The position numbers were made by a program, and so were the translations under genes. A model generated the notes under the pieces. It saw nothing but the letters and a program-made list of their open reading frames with translations. It was not told the DNA's origin and made no database searches. A stretch of DNA of 64,000 bases, taken from assembly GCF_003345295.1 (NCBI RefSeq), contig NZ_CP031056.1:62001-126000 (forward strand), given 5' to 3'. The DNA is from Vibrio splendidus. GTDB lineage: Bacteria > Pseudomonadota > Gammaproteobacteria > Enterobacterales > Vibrionaceae. Shown here one piece after another: positions 18,129 to 27,420 of the stretch; position 1 is the stretch's first letter; each line of letters opens with the position of its first letter.

Positions 18129-18364
18129 GCTGTGCTCTTCCCATTTGCCATAACTTTTACTCCGATACATAAAAGTTTACCGTGAACTGTCATTGTCGCT
18201 AGCCACTTTCGGAACTGAAGGTTAGATAAATCACAAAAAAGGGTTTTCTTTTTACGCAATTCGACTAAATTTAACCTTGAGAAGAAACTCTTCTCACAAC
18301 GTCAACGATAGGTACTTAGCACACTAAGATGCAGAGACCTGTCGAATATAAAAAGGAAAAGGCT

Positions 18365-18568
18365 ATGGTTCTTCACACGTGTCGTATTGTTTTATCAAAC
18401 CAACAGGTTCTCACCAGTCAATCAGTCGAGCAGTCTCTCAGCTTTCTTGAAGACGAAGCGAGTAAGGGGATTTCTAAAATTGAGATTGACGCAACGGATG
18501 GCAATAAAATCCATTCATACCTGTCACACTCTCTTGAAGAGTCCATTGAGAATCTAATGAATCTCTAG
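18365..18568 (+). CDS. Small conserved protein of unknown function (67 aa)
   Basis: Starts at ATG 18365 behind a strong AAGGAAAAGG site; the in-frame ATG 12 codons earlier has none. The product has an alternating beta pattern (HTCRIVLSNQQVLTSQSVEQ), a central helix with an acidic stretch and the terminal SLEESIENLMNL. It is divergent from Ada-AlkA. No family is recognised. A strong bidirectional hairpin lies 130 bases downstream. Confidence 0.65.
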   Translation: MVLHTCRIVLSNQQVLTSQSVEQSLSFLEDEASKGISKIEIDATDGNKIHSYLSHSLEESIENLMNL

Positions 18569-18698
18569 AATTTTCGAAGAATAGTGCTTTGAAGTGATAG
18601 GGCTTTTAAAAAAGGTTACGCATACCAGGCTTAAACTGATTTATCCGAGTTAGGGTTATCTCTGATTGGGCAATGAAGATCATCTCTGGTTTAAAACG

Positions 18699-18740
18699 AA
18701 AATGGCTCCCAACTATATAACTAGTTAGGAGCCATTTTTT
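18699..18740. terminator. Bidirectional terminator
   Basis: A long hairpin: an 11-bp outer stem (18699-18709 with 18728-18738) extended by an inner AACTA/TAGTT pairing, flanked by A and T runs. It separates the 67-aa gene from hdfR. Confidence 0.88.
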
Positions 18741-18836
18741 ATTTAATCAACAAAGTTAATTCAGTCACGTTAAGTCAGCAACGCATATTTCAACAAGCGA
18801 TATTGGTTGCAACACACGATATTCATTACAACGCCC

Positions 18837-19727
18837 TTACTCTGGTGCTTGTTCAGCGGCTTGTTGCAGCGTGTAGGCGGTCGATGGGTCAATCTCGTTA
18901 ACCAGCTTCTCGACCTGCATGATCGCATCAACCGAGGTGCTGCTTTTACGGTAGCTGAGATAAATTGGGCGATACCAATCTTCTACCCCTTTCACCTTAT
19001 GCAGCTGACCCGAATCGATAAAAGGTTCAACCATAGACACAGGTAAATACGCACTGCCACCTTTCTCTAAAATGAAATCGAGGGCAATACGAGCCGTAGA
19101 GGTACGTAAATACGGAGCTGGAACTTTAGGGTGACGTTCTGCGTGTTCTGAACCGAAGCGCGTTCCCCAATCAACATACACATACTTATGTTGGAACACA
19201 GATTCCAGATCATCTTGCTGCGTTGATACCAGCACCAAAACCAAATCAGCGACTTTTTTACAGTTCAGCTCTTCCGCTTTAATTTGATCGAAGGCGAAAG
19301 CCATATCTAAGGTTCGCTCTAGCAAATTACGGTTCAGTTGCTCACGCCCCATCACCTCAGCCATGAAGCCATAACCACCAAAAGAATCGGTCACTACGCT
19401 TAAACAGTTTTGCAGATACGCATCCCAAATATTCGGAGTGCCACCTAGTGTTAACTGCAAGGCTTTTCCACTTTCTAACGACAGCTCAAACTTGGCTTGT
19501 TGTAAGGTGGATACCATCACTTCAGCATAACCAATCAAACGCTCACCGGAAGAGGTAAGCTTGATGTTATTGCGGTCACGAATGAAGAGCTGAGTATCAA
19601 AATAGCCTTCAAGCTGTTTGATCCGCGCACTCACCGCTGCTTGTGTTAAATACAAGTTTTCAGCTGCGCGCCCAAAGTGGCGCACCCTTGCAACCTCAAG
19701 AAAGGTTCTAAATACTTTCACATCCAT
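18837..19727 (-). CDS. hdfR: LysR-type regulator HdfR
   Basis: A 296-aa LysR regulator. The N-terminal FLEVARVRHFGRAAENLYLT, then QAAVSARIKQLE, closely follows HdfR of E. coli, which represses flhDC and is itself H-NS controlled. A LysR substrate-binding domain fills residues 90-290. I use ATG 19727; a TTG directly before it would add one residue. It is divergent from maoP, the same arrangement as in Enterobacteria, which strengthens the name. The Vibrio target genes are not known to me. Confidence 0.87.
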   Translation of the reverse strand: MDVKVFRTFLEVARVRHFGRAAENLYLTQAAVSARIKQLEGYFDTQLFIRDRNNIKLTSSGERLIGYAEVMVSTLQQAKFELSLESGKALQLTLGGTPNIWDAYLQNCLSVVTDSFGGYGFMAEVMGREQLNRNLLERTLDMAFAFDQIKAEELNCKKVADLVLVLVSTQQDDLESVFQHKYVYVDWGTRFGSEHAERHPKVPAPYLRTSTARIALDFILEKGGSAYLPVSMVEPFIDSGQLHKVKGVEDWYRPIYLSYRKSSTSVDAIMQVEKLVNEIDPSTAYTLQQAAEQAPE

Positions 19728-19883
19728 CAAAAATACATCTCTGTAATAAATCTGCTAACTAGCCGATCTAGGATTGTTTATCGTAAAGGCAAAAACGTTT
19801 TGTTTCCTATTTTAGCCTTTTAACAATATTTTCGCGTGAGCAATAAACACTAATTTCTATCTAACCACATTACTGAGGCTGAT

Positions 19884-20237
19884 ATGTCTGAGACCGAATT
19901 CCGACACGGAAAAAAACGTTTTTATGACACCATTAAATTCCCACGAGGGTTCGCTAAGTCAGGTGATTTTACTCTTTCAGAAGAAGAAATCCTAACCTTG
20001 TTTGGTGACACTATGCTTGCACTTGAGACTGGTGAACTAACACCGACCAATGCTGAAGAAAGACATTTCATCAAAGTATTGGCTCACCCTCATAAGGCTA
20101 AGTCCAAGTTAGACCGTGTTTGGTTGAAGTACATTCAACTGGCTCGTGGACGCCGTCGCTTTCATACCCTAAACGGCTGCAAACGCGGAGAAGTGCCTAG
20201 GGAAGAATACGAAAGAGAGTTAGTGTTAGAAGATTAG
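19884..20237 (+). CDS. maoP: MaoP (DUF413) macrodomain-associated protein
   Basis: A 117-aa DUF413 protein with FPRGFAKSGDFTLSEEEILT, then LARGRRRFHTLNG. E. coli MaoP (YifE) acts with the maoS site in Ori macrodomain organisation. The divergent pairing with hdfR is conserved. It ends at a strong terminator. Whether a maoS-like DNA site is in this window cannot be judged by eye. Confidence 0.9.
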   Translation: MSETEFRHGKKRFYDTIKFPRGFAKSGDFTLSEEEILTLFGDTMLALETGELTPTNAEERHFIKVLAHPHKAKSKLDRVWLKYIQLARGRRRFHTLNGCKRGEVPREEYERELVLED

Positions 20238-20244
20238 TAAAACT

Positions 20245-20280
20245 GCTCAAAGTGATACCTAATCACTTTGGGCTTTTTTT
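20245..20280 (+). terminator. Terminator of maoP
   Basis: An 11-bp stem with one G-U pair (20245-20255 with 20263-20273), then seven T. Confidence 0.88.
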
Positions 20281-20785
20281 CATAGCATATTAGCGGCAAC
20301 TTAAAACAAACACGCATCTTCTTCGTAATTAGTAAGTTTAGCCAACCTGTCCAGTTTTACAAATATTTATATAAAATTCATAGTGATAGCTTTGAATAAT
20401 CACTATTCTTAAATATACCCATGCTCATTCACGCCTGTCGGTGATACTTCCTCACTTTTTCTCCTCTTTTTTGCACGGCAGTGCCACATAAGTATCACTC
20501 TTTGATCATACGTCCATTGCACTCCTGACCATCCACTCAACGAAGCTTGTTGATCTTTCAGACCCTGAATCAAAACCACCTGACGATATATGACAAACGT
20601 ATTAATCTTGTTTAACGCTACCAAATATCCATACAATAATTGTGCAAATTTGAGAGTTCTGGTCACAGATACGACGAAAAAAGCAAAAACTTGACCTAAA
20701 ACAATAGCGGAATTTAATAACTTATTTTATAATGCGAATTAATGTTTCAGAACACTATAAAATTTTATTTCTAGGGGCAAAATCA
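20281..20785. other. nagB upstream region
   Basis: About 500 bases without a convincing gene. An 85-codon minus-strand ORF (20409-20666) looks like chance. Just before nagB at 20722-20743 lies an AT-rich imperfect dyad, TTATTTTATAATGCGAATTA, that resembles NagC-type operators in composition and position, but I cannot score it. The nagB promoter is expected here. Confidence 0.35.
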
Positions 20786-21586
20786 ATGAGACTTATTCCA
20801 TTAAGCAACAAAGCTAAAGTAGGTAAATGGGCTGCTCGTCACATCGCAGATTCTATCAACAAATTCGCTCCTACTGCTGAGCGTCCATTTGTTCTAGGTC
20901 TTCCTACTGGTAGCACACCTCTAACTACTTACGCTGCGCTAATTGAACTACACAAAGCGGGCGAAGTAAGCTTCAAGCACGTTGTAACATTCAACATGGA
21001 TGAGTACGTTGGTATCGACCCTAACCACCCAGAATCTTACCGCACATTCATGCACGAGAACTTCTTCAACCACGTTGATATTCAAGCAGAAAACATCAAC
21101 CTGCTAGACGGCAAAGCTGAAGACATCGATGCTCACTGTGCAGCATACGAAGAGAAAATCCGTTCATACGGCAAAATCAACCTATTCATGGGCGGCGTAG
21201 GCATCGACGGTCACATCGCATTCAATGAGCCAGGTTCTTCTCTATCTTCACGCACTCGTATCAAAACGTTGACTGAAGACACTCGTATCGCGAACTCTCG
21301 TTTCTTCGATGGCGACATCAACCAAGTTCCTAAATACGCACTAACTATCGGTGTTGCTACTCTTCTAGATTCTGAAGAAGTAATGATCCTTTCTCTAGGC
21401 CACAACAAAGCGCAAGCGCTTCAAATGGCTATCGAAGGTTCTGTAAACCACATGTGGACTGTTACAGCTCTACAGATGCACCGTAAAGCTATCATCGTTG
21501 CTGATGAGCCAGCTCAACAAGAGCTAAAAGTTAAGACTCTACGCTACTTCCAAGAGCTAGAAGCTGAGAACATCCAAGACCTATAA
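20786..21586 (+). CDS. nagB: Glucosamine-6-phosphate deaminase
   Basis: A 266-aa enzyme converting glucosamine-6-phosphate to fructose-6-phosphate and ammonia, the last step of GlcNAc and chitin-sugar catabolism. The N-terminus MRLIPL and the motifs LGLPTGSTPL, TFNMDEYVGI and GGVGIDGHIAFNEPGSSLSS are hallmark. The length equals E. coli NagB. I start at 20786 (AGGGG seven bases upstream) and not at an ATG 18 codons earlier. Codon use is strongly biased toward optimal codons, which fits high expression. It is a lone gene with a terminator; the other nag genes are elsewhere. Confidence 0.97.
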   Translation: MRLIPLSNKAKVGKWAARHIADSINKFAPTAERPFVLGLPTGSTPLTTYAALIELHKAGEVSFKHVVTFNMDEYVGIDPNHPESYRTFMHENFFNHVDIQAENINLLDGKAEDIDAHCAAYEEKIRSYGKINLFMGGVGIDGHIAFNEPGSSLSSRTRIKTLTEDTRIANSRFFDGDINQVPKYALTIGVATLLDSEEVMILSLGHNKAQALQMAIEGSVNHMWTVTALQMHRKAIIVADEPAQQELKVKTLRYFQELEAENIQDL

Positions 21587-21640
21587 TCCGCATAGTCTTG
21601 GATAGAAGGGCGTTTTTAATAAAGAGAACGTCTTGAATAG

Positions 21641-21667
21641 AAAAAGCCACTGAATGTGGCTTTTTTT
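21641..21667 (+). terminator. Terminator of nagB
   Basis: A ten-base AAAAAGCCAC arm pairs with GTGGCTTTTT across a five-base loop, then T run. Confidence 0.88.
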
Positions 21668-21851
21668 GTACCTGCTGCTTTTGTGTTTAATGGGAAGAGA
21701 GGTTTCGGGTATTTTTTATAGACACAAAAACAACAAAGCGATTTCTCCAACGAGAGAAACCGCCATCATTTTAAACTTTGTATTGATACGAAACGAACAG
21801 CTACAAGATATGTAGGATGCGAAACAAGATAAGCAGGACTGCAAACTAGAA

Positions 21852-22442
21852 CTAAGAACTCAGTGCGTTATCTCGGCATAAGGTCGTGATAATGTCAGTG
21901 ATAGCCAAAACGATCGTCGACTTCACTTTCTGATTGTGTCGACCCAAGAACATTTGAAGCATTGGGCCAGACATGGTTTCCACCATCTCCGCATCATATT
22001 CGATAGGCATAATACGCTGAACCGCGTGCACCTTGTTGAGCTCAAATATAACGTCGACTTCTGTGAAGCTGGTGTCTTCACCTTGTATTTTCGCCCACTC
22101 TTTCAAGGTAACGAAAATCTCTAAATCATCGTAGAGCTCTTTACTGATCACACCAAGCCCTAATAGCAGCTTAGCGCGGATCATAATCTCGCCCAACGGC
22201 CCGCCACTGTTGAGAAGTGGTTCAACAACAAATTTAATTGCCGTGTCGTCTTTCTTGAAAATGTTTTTTAATACGGCATCTACCGTGTCGTCCAATGCAT
22301 CGTAAGCCGCCATTAGACAGGCGCTAGCGCTCTCAGCTTCAGATAGTGCTTCGAGTAATTCAGTTTCGTGGCTAGTTTGTATTGGCATAACGGCTCGACA
22401 ATAAGAAAGTGCCACTGGTGTGGCACTTTGATGGTTTATCAT
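21852..22442 (-). CDS. mtlR: Mannitol operon repressor MtlR
   Basis: A 196-aa MtlR family protein with FKKDDTAIKFVVEPLLNSGG, then PLGEIMIRAKLLLGLGVIS, and the C-terminal STIVLAITDIIT. MtlR lowers mtl expression, though how it acts is unclear because it lacks an evident DNA-binding domain. The ATG at 22442 overlaps the mtlD stop by four bases (translational coupling). An alternative start at 22388 (MPIQTSH) would remove 18 residues. It is the last gene of mtlADR. Confidence 0.9.
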   Translation of the reverse strand: MINHQSATPVALSYCRAVMPIQTSHETELLEALSEAESASACLMAAYDALDDTVDAVLKNIFKKDDTAIKFVVEPLLNSGGPLGEIMIRAKLLLGLGVISKELYDDLEIFVTLKEWAKIQGEDTSFTEVDVIFELNKVHAVQRIMPIEYDAEMVETMSGPMLQMFLGRHNQKVKSTIVLAITDIITTLCRDNALSS

Positions 22443-23587
22443 TTCAATGCTAGATAAGCTTCTTCCGCTAGTTTAACAACTTCTGAGTCACTATTCAGCT
22501 CAGAATAATGCGCTAATGTCTCAGCAAACCCTTTTTCTGCAAACATTGCCTGAAGTTCAACCGCTTGCGGGTCATCTTCATTCTTATAATGGAAAGCCGC
22601 TGCAATCGCTTTTACGAGATGAGCGTTTGGAAGACCATACTCCAATGTGCCGTTTAATGGCTTAACTAGGCGGTCTTGAGGACTTAGTTTACGGATTGGC
22701 TGACGGCCAACACGATCAACTTCATCACGTAAAAATGGGTTTGCAAAACGACCAAGGATTTTTTGGATGTATGCTGCGTGAGCTTCCGGGTCAAAACCGT
22801 AACGCTTAATAAGCACAGCACCGCTTTCTTCCATTGTTGCAGTTACTTCAGCGCGGATTACGGCGTCTTCAATAGAATCTTTGATTGTCTCATGGCCAGC
22901 AAGAACACCAAGATAAGCTGTTACTAAGTGACCAGTGTTAAGGGTAAACAGTTTACGCTCAACGAAAGCCATTAGGTTGTCAGTGCATTCCATACCTGGG
23001 ATGTTTGGAATCTCACCCTTAAATTGTGTTTGATCTACGATCCACTCGCTGAACGTTTCAACGGTTACGGCTAGAGGATCTGTTTCGCCCGCTTCTGCCG
23101 GTGGAACAATACGGTCGACCGCTGAATCAACAAAGCCAATGTGCTCTTCAGTGAACGCTTTCATTTCATCAGAAAGGTGCTCTAACACTGCTGCCTTCAA
23201 TTGGCTAGTACCACGAACCATGTTCTCTGCCGCGATAATGTTCATTGGTGCCGTGTTGTTTACCGCAGCACGTTTTTCAATACCTTGAGCGATCGATTTA
23301 GAGATAATCTTAAGAACCGTTGGGCCTACCGCTGTTGTTACAAGATCAGACTCAGCGATGCAATCTACTACAGCGCTTGTCGCTGAGTTTACTGCTGTCA
23401 CGTTCTTAACCACTTCCACAACACACTCTTCGCCAACAATCTTAACTGGGTATTCTTGGCGTTCAATTAACGCATTTACAACCGTTTCATTTACGTCAGC
23501 AAACGTAACCTTCATACCTGCATCAGAAAGAAGCTTACCAATGAAACCACGACCGATATTACCTGCACCAAAATGTAACGCTTTCAT
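22439..23587 (-). CDS. mtlD: Mannitol-1-phosphate 5-dehydrogenase
   Basis: A 382-aa NAD-dependent enzyme oxidising mannitol-1-phosphate to fructose-6-phosphate. The N-terminal Rossmann signature ALHFGAGNIGRGFIGKLL and the long-chain-dehydrogenase segment KLFTLNTGHLVTAYLG (with catalytic-type Lys, Asn and His) are clear. The length equals E. coli MtlD. It sits between mtlA (190-base gap with a hairpin) and mtlR (4-base overlap). Confidence 0.96.
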   Translation of the reverse strand: MKALHFGAGNIGRGFIGKLLSDAGMKVTFADVNETVVNALIERQEYPVKIVGEECVVEVVKNVTAVNSATSAVVDCIAESDLVTTAVGPTVLKIISKSIAQGIEKRAAVNNTAPMNIIAAENMVRGTSQLKAAVLEHLSDEMKAFTEEHIGFVDSAVDRIVPPAEAGETDPLAVTVETFSEWIVDQTQFKGEIPNIPGMECTDNLMAFVERKLFTLNTGHLVTAYLGVLAGHETIKDSIEDAVIRAEVTATMEESGAVLIKRYGFDPEAHAAYIQKILGRFANPFLRDEVDRVGRQPIRKLSPQDRLVKPLNGTLEYGLPNAHLVKAIAAAFHYKNEDDPQAVELQAMFAEKGFAETLAHYSELNSDSEVVKLAEEAYLALK

Positions 23588-23723
23588 AATTTTGACCTTA
23601 TAAATATTTGAATCTAGATAGCTAACGGCTCAACAACATGCCTTGACGACGTGCCCTAGGCATTAAGCAGTAAGCTATTCAGACTGAATCTTTAATAAAC
23701 CGATAAAGAGTAAGACCGAAAAT

Positions 23724-23749
23724 GAGGCCAGTGGGGGGACACCGGCCTC
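23724..23749 (-). terminator. Intercistronic hairpin between mtlA and mtlD
   Basis: A ten-position stem with one mismatch (23724-23733 with 23740-23749) and a G-rich loop. On the mRNA strand it is followed by a weak U stretch. It could partially terminate or protect the mtlA 3' end, giving unequal mtlA and mtlD expression. Confidence 0.55.
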
Positions 23750-23777
23750 CTTCACTCAGGAGCTTGACTAGAGCGTA

Positions 23778-25664
23778 TTAATTTCCGTTTAGAATACGTA
23801 GAACATCATCTGGGTTAGTTGTGTTCTGTAAGCATTCCACTGCTTCTTCGTCATCAAGTGAATTGGTAATAGCCATCAACACCATGTTGTGTTCATCGCC
23901 TTGTGCTGCAATACCGATAACCATCTTAGCGATATCATCTTCGTCTTCGCCCCACTGAATGCCTTCAGGGTATTGGCAGAACACGATGCCGGTTTTTTGT
24001 ACGTATTGTTTTGCTTCGATTGTGCCGTGTGGTACCGCGATAGACTCGCCTAAGTAAGTAGACACAAGCTCTTCACGAGCAAACATACCGTCTACGTATT
24101 CAGGTGACACGTTGCCAAGTTTTACTAACTGGTCGCCAGCAAACTTGATAGCGTCTTCTTTCTGCGTAGCTTTAAGGCCAAGGAAGATACTGTCGTTAGT
24201 TAGTGCAAGTTTGTTGCCTTTCTGTGTAGGAGCGGCTGCAGTCACTGGCGCTTTTGCTTCGCCACTTTTTGCTTCTACAAGGTCTGCAACTAGCTGGTCG
24301 TATACAGCACCATCTAAGAAGTTGTTAAGAGACATATGCATTGCACCTGGTACGGTTTTACGTGCACGGTCTGTTAGGTCTTTGTGTGTAATAACAATTT
24401 GCGAATCAGCTGGTAGATTGTTGATTGCGTAGTTGGTTACCACAATGTTCAGGCCTGCTGCTTCTACTTTTTTACGCAGTAGACCGGCACCCATTGCACT
24501 TGACCCCATGCCCGCATCACACGCTACATACACTGCTTCTACATCAGTTAGGTTCACGTTTGCACCTGATGCCGCACCTTTAGAAGACGCTTTCATGTCT
24601 TTCATTTGCGCTGATGCTTTCTCTAATGAATCTTCGTCGTCACCTTGAGCTGCAGTCTTAAGTAGGATTGAAGCTACGATGAAAGACACAGCGGTTGATG
24701 CGATAACAGAAAGAACAACACCAACGTAAGAGCCTTTTGGCGTCATCAATAGAACTGCAAAGATAGAACCTGGAGATGCTGGAGAGATAAGGCCAGAATC
24801 AAACATTACGTTAGTGAATACACCTGTCATACCACCTGCGATAACAGCAAGAATTAGACGTGGGTTCATTAGTACGTAAGGGAAGTAAATTTCGTGGATA
24901 CCACCTAGGAAGTGGATGATAGATGCGCCAGCAGCAGACTGTTTCGCACTACCTTTACCAAATACCATGTAAGCAAGTAGAAGACCAAAACCAGGACCTG
25001 GGTTCGCTTCAATTAGGAAGAAAATTGAACGACCAATTTCTTCAGATTGCTGGATACCTAATGGAGAAAAGATACCGTGGTTGATTGCGTTGTTTAGGAA
25101 AAGGATTTTCGCAGGTTCAACAAAGATAGAAGCTAAAGGAAGGGCACCAGCTTCAACCATTGCGTTAACACCAGCAGCAAGAGCACCAGACAGTACTTTA
25201 ACTGCAGGACCAATCACAACGAATGCGATGATTGCGCAGATCATACCGATGATGCCAGCAGAGAAGTTGTTCACTAGCATTTCGAAACCACTCTTCACTT
25301 TACCGTGAACAGCTTCATCGAATTTCTTAATTGCGATACCACCTAGAGGGCCGACAATCATCGCTCCCATGAACATAGGGATATCAGTACCAACGATGAC
25401 ACCCATCGTTGTAATCGCGCCAACAACCGCACCACGGTCGCCGCCTACCATTTTACCACCAGTGTAACCAATCAATAGCGGTAGAAGGTATGTGATCATA
25501 GGACCAACCATTGATGCTAACGTTTCGTTAGGCCACCAACCTGTTGGGATAAATAGTGCTGTAATGAAACCCCACGCAATAAATGCGCCGATGTTTGGCA
25601 TTACCATATTGGATAAGAAACGACCAAAGTTTTGAACCTTAATCTTAGCTTCTGGTGATAACAT
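23778..25664 (-). CDS. mtlA: PTS mannitol transporter, EIICBA
   Basis: A 628-aa membrane permease that takes up mannitol and phosphorylates it to mannitol-1-phosphate. The EIIC membrane domain spans about 1-340. The EIIB domain contains VYVACDAGMGSSAMG with phospho-Cys382. The EIIA domain contains IAVPHGT with phospho-His546. Order and length match E. coli MtlA (Cys384, His554). The start at 25664 (MLSPEAKIKVQNFGRF) is the family start; the reading frame continues 45 codons further without family support. The 565-base leader has CRP-like sites and is where V. cholerae encodes the antisense RNA MtlS. Confidence 0.97.
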   Translation of the reverse strand: MLSPEAKIKVQNFGRFLSNMVMPNIGAFIAWGFITALFIPTGWWPNETLASMVGPMITYLLPLLIGYTGGKMVGGDRGAVVGAITTMGVIVGTDIPMFMGAMIVGPLGGIAIKKFDEAVHGKVKSGFEMLVNNFSAGIIGMICAIIAFVVIGPAVKVLSGALAAGVNAMVEAGALPLASIFVEPAKILFLNNAINHGIFSPLGIQQSEEIGRSIFFLIEANPGPGFGLLLAYMVFGKGSAKQSAAGASIIHFLGGIHEIYFPYVLMNPRLILAVIAGGMTGVFTNVMFDSGLISPASPGSIFAVLLMTPKGSYVGVVLSVIASTAVSFIVASILLKTAAQGDDEDSLEKASAQMKDMKASSKGAASGANVNLTDVEAVYVACDAGMGSSAMGAGLLRKKVEAAGLNIVVTNYAINNLPADSQIVITHKDLTDRARKTVPGAMHMSLNNFLDGAVYDQLVADLVEAKSGEAKAPVTAAAPTQKGNKLALTNDSIFLGLKATQKEDAIKFAGDQLVKLGNVSPEYVDGMFAREELVSTYLGESIAVPHGTIEAKQYVQKTGIVFCQYPEGIQWGEDEDDIAKMVIGIAAQGDEHNMVLMAITNSLDDEEAVECLQNTTNPDDVLRILNGN

Positions 25665-25771
25665 AGGTAGAACCCCGTAATGTATTGGTTGGTCAAATGA
25701 CCGAAAGTGTGTACTCAAAAGTCGATTAAAATGTATCACAACATTTACAAAATGCACCTCAGCCCAACTTT

Positions 25772-25787
25772 CGTGACAACCATCACA
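25772..25787. promoter_or_regulatory. CRP-like site 1
   Basis: CGTGA-N6-TCACA, one mismatch from TGTGA-N6-TCACA, about 110 bases before mtlA. Confidence 0.6.
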
Positions 25788-25931
25788 CACAAAAAACACT
25801 TTAGGGTTAACAAGGGCACCTTAGATCACAAAAACACCATGAATTTAAATTACAAAGCCAAGTTAATGAGAATAAATATCATTAACACAAGATCTAGATC
25901 ACATTTTATTTTGTAGTACTTAAAAATAAAT

Positions 25932-25947
25932 AGTGATCAAAATCACA
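25932..25947. promoter_or_regulatory. CRP-like site 2
   Basis: AGTGA-N6-TCACA with an AT-rich spacer, one mismatch from consensus, about 270 bases before mtlA. Confidence 0.62.
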
Positions 25948-26229
25948 CTTAATAAAATATAGAATCTAAAATCTATATAAACCGTATAAAAGAACATCGT
26001 GCCACGTATGGTAAATATGCACCTAGATGAACAAAAGCGCTAATTATGTAATTTAATTACAAAAAGAGCCACATTTCCCACAAAATCAAAATCAGACATG
26101 ACTTTCTACTAAAAACATAGACCAGTGAACTGCAGTTAGTATCAACAGTTGTGTTATTGTATTTATCTATTCTATACAACAGCCCCTCAACATTATTCAG
26201 CAGTTCTACTGCTAATTGAGAAATAAACT

Positions 26230-27096
26230 ATGCCAGACAAAATTTCCACATCCGCACTCGCTAAACAAAAAGGCATAGAAGCTAAAACTTTATTTAGCGA
26301 TTTAAAAATTGCTGGCTATATAGTGCGCTCACAAGAACGTTGGGTGCTCACAGAGCGTGGAGAAAGCTTTGGTGGAGAGTATGTAGAACACAAAAAGTTT
26401 GGTGTCTTTATAGTCTGGCCAGAAAAACTGCTCATCGACTTAGACTCATTCTCAGGAAAAACGCTAACCGCCACTCAGCTCGGCGGTGCCTTTCAGCTCA
26501 GCGCAAAGAAAATCAACTTATTGCTCAATGAGCTTGGCTGGATAACAAAAGAAGACGACGGCTGGCACGTCACCTCAACGGGACTGAAGGCCGGTGGTGA
26601 GCAGAGAGAAGATAAAGCGACTCAGAACTTATTTGTGGTGTGGCACGATTCGTTAGTCCGCAATAAACGATTAAAGCAATCTGTTGTCGAATTTTTAGGA
26701 CACGATGCTGAAAGCCATTCTACTGATGTATCGTTTTCTAGCTTTCGCCAGAAGTTTGAAGCGAAACACCGAACCTTAGATGGGCACTATGTTCGTTCAA
26801 AGGGAGAGCTGATCATTGATAACTGGCTTTATATGGCGGGAGTGGTTCATGCCTATGAACGTCCGCTCCCGATATCAAAAGAAGTAATGAGCGATTTCTA
26901 CCTGCCAAGCGGCAAAGTATACATTCAGTTCTGGGGAACAGATTCAGGCTCTATAGAAGAAGACAAACGAAGTGCGACCAAGAAAGTTTACCAAGAGCAT
27001 GGTTTTAGCTTGATTGAACTTAACCCTGAAGATATCCCAAACCTCGACAGCGTACTTCCTTCTTTATTACGCCAATATGGAATCAAGGCGTACTAA
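26230..27096 (+). CDS. Winged-helix plus PD-(D/E)XK-like putative nuclease
   Basis: A 288-aa protein with two winged-helix-like segments in the first 130 residues (TSALAKQKGIEAKTLFSDLK and LGGAFQLSAKKINLLLNELG, similar to phage antirepressor KilAC-type repeats). The C-terminal domain has the layout of PD-(D/E)XK nucleases: RSKGELIIDNWLYMAGVVHA, YERPLP, DFYLPSGKVYIQFWG, then EDKRSATKKVYQEHGFSLIE. The usual acidic residue of the second motif (I-E-x-W-G) is Gln here. A DNA-end or repair function is inferred. It is a single gene, divergent from mtlA. Confidence 0.65.
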   Translation: MPDKISTSALAKQKGIEAKTLFSDLKIAGYIVRSQERWVLTERGESFGGEYVEHKKFGVFIVWPEKLLIDLDSFSGKTLTATQLGGAFQLSAKKINLLLNELGWITKEDDGWHVTSTGLKAGGEQREDKATQNLFVVWHDSLVRNKRLKQSVVEFLGHDAESHSTDVSFSSFRQKFEAKHRTLDGHYVRSKGELIIDNWLYMAGVVHAYERPLPISKEVMSDFYLPSGKVYIQFWGTDSGSIEEDKRSATKKVYQEHGFSLIELNPEDIPNLDSVLPSLLRQYGIKAY

Positions 27097-27420
27097 CTGG
27101 CTGATTTTCGAAAACCAAAACACACCAAGATCACACAAATCAAATCATTGTGGACATTATTAACCATAGTGATTTGATGTGTTCGCTATTTTTCCCGAGC
27201 CAATCTTCTATTATCTTACACCCATCGACTTGAGCTACCGCAGATACTCGATTTATTGGGGCATGTTCGATAGCCATTTAAGCGTTCAGCCTTTTAGAGG
27301 CTGACTGTTCTAGAAACGACTTCTATAGAGATATAGCCTAAATGCGTTATCCGTTTATTGTTGACGTTACCGAACATAAAACCCTACAACATTTATTATT
27401 GATAGATATTAGGATTCAAC
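27097..27420. other. Intergenic region with two hairpins
   Basis: A long interrupted dyad (about 27134-27147 with 27170-27182, ATCAAATCA with TGATTTGAT) and a 7-bp hairpin (27286-27292 with 27298-27304). Neither has a T run. The last 80 bases should hold the nitroreductase promoter. No coding sequence is supported. Confidence 0.35.

Larger units (their letters stand above)
25665..26229. promoter_or_regulatory. mtlA regulatory region; candidate site of MtlS antisense RNA
   Basis: An AT-rich 565-base gap between mtlA and the divergent 26230 gene. It holds two good CRP sites, listed separately, and half-sites near 25733 and 25822. In V. cholerae the sRNA MtlS is transcribed opposite the mtlA leader; the matching place here would be the plus strand at roughly 25670-25830. 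I could not pick out its promoter or terminator. No protein gene is supported. Confidence 0.45.

Noticed and set aside
20409..20666. 85-codon minus-strand ORF upstream of nagB
   Set aside because: No ribosome site, atypical composition and no recognisable domain; probably chance in regulatory DNA.
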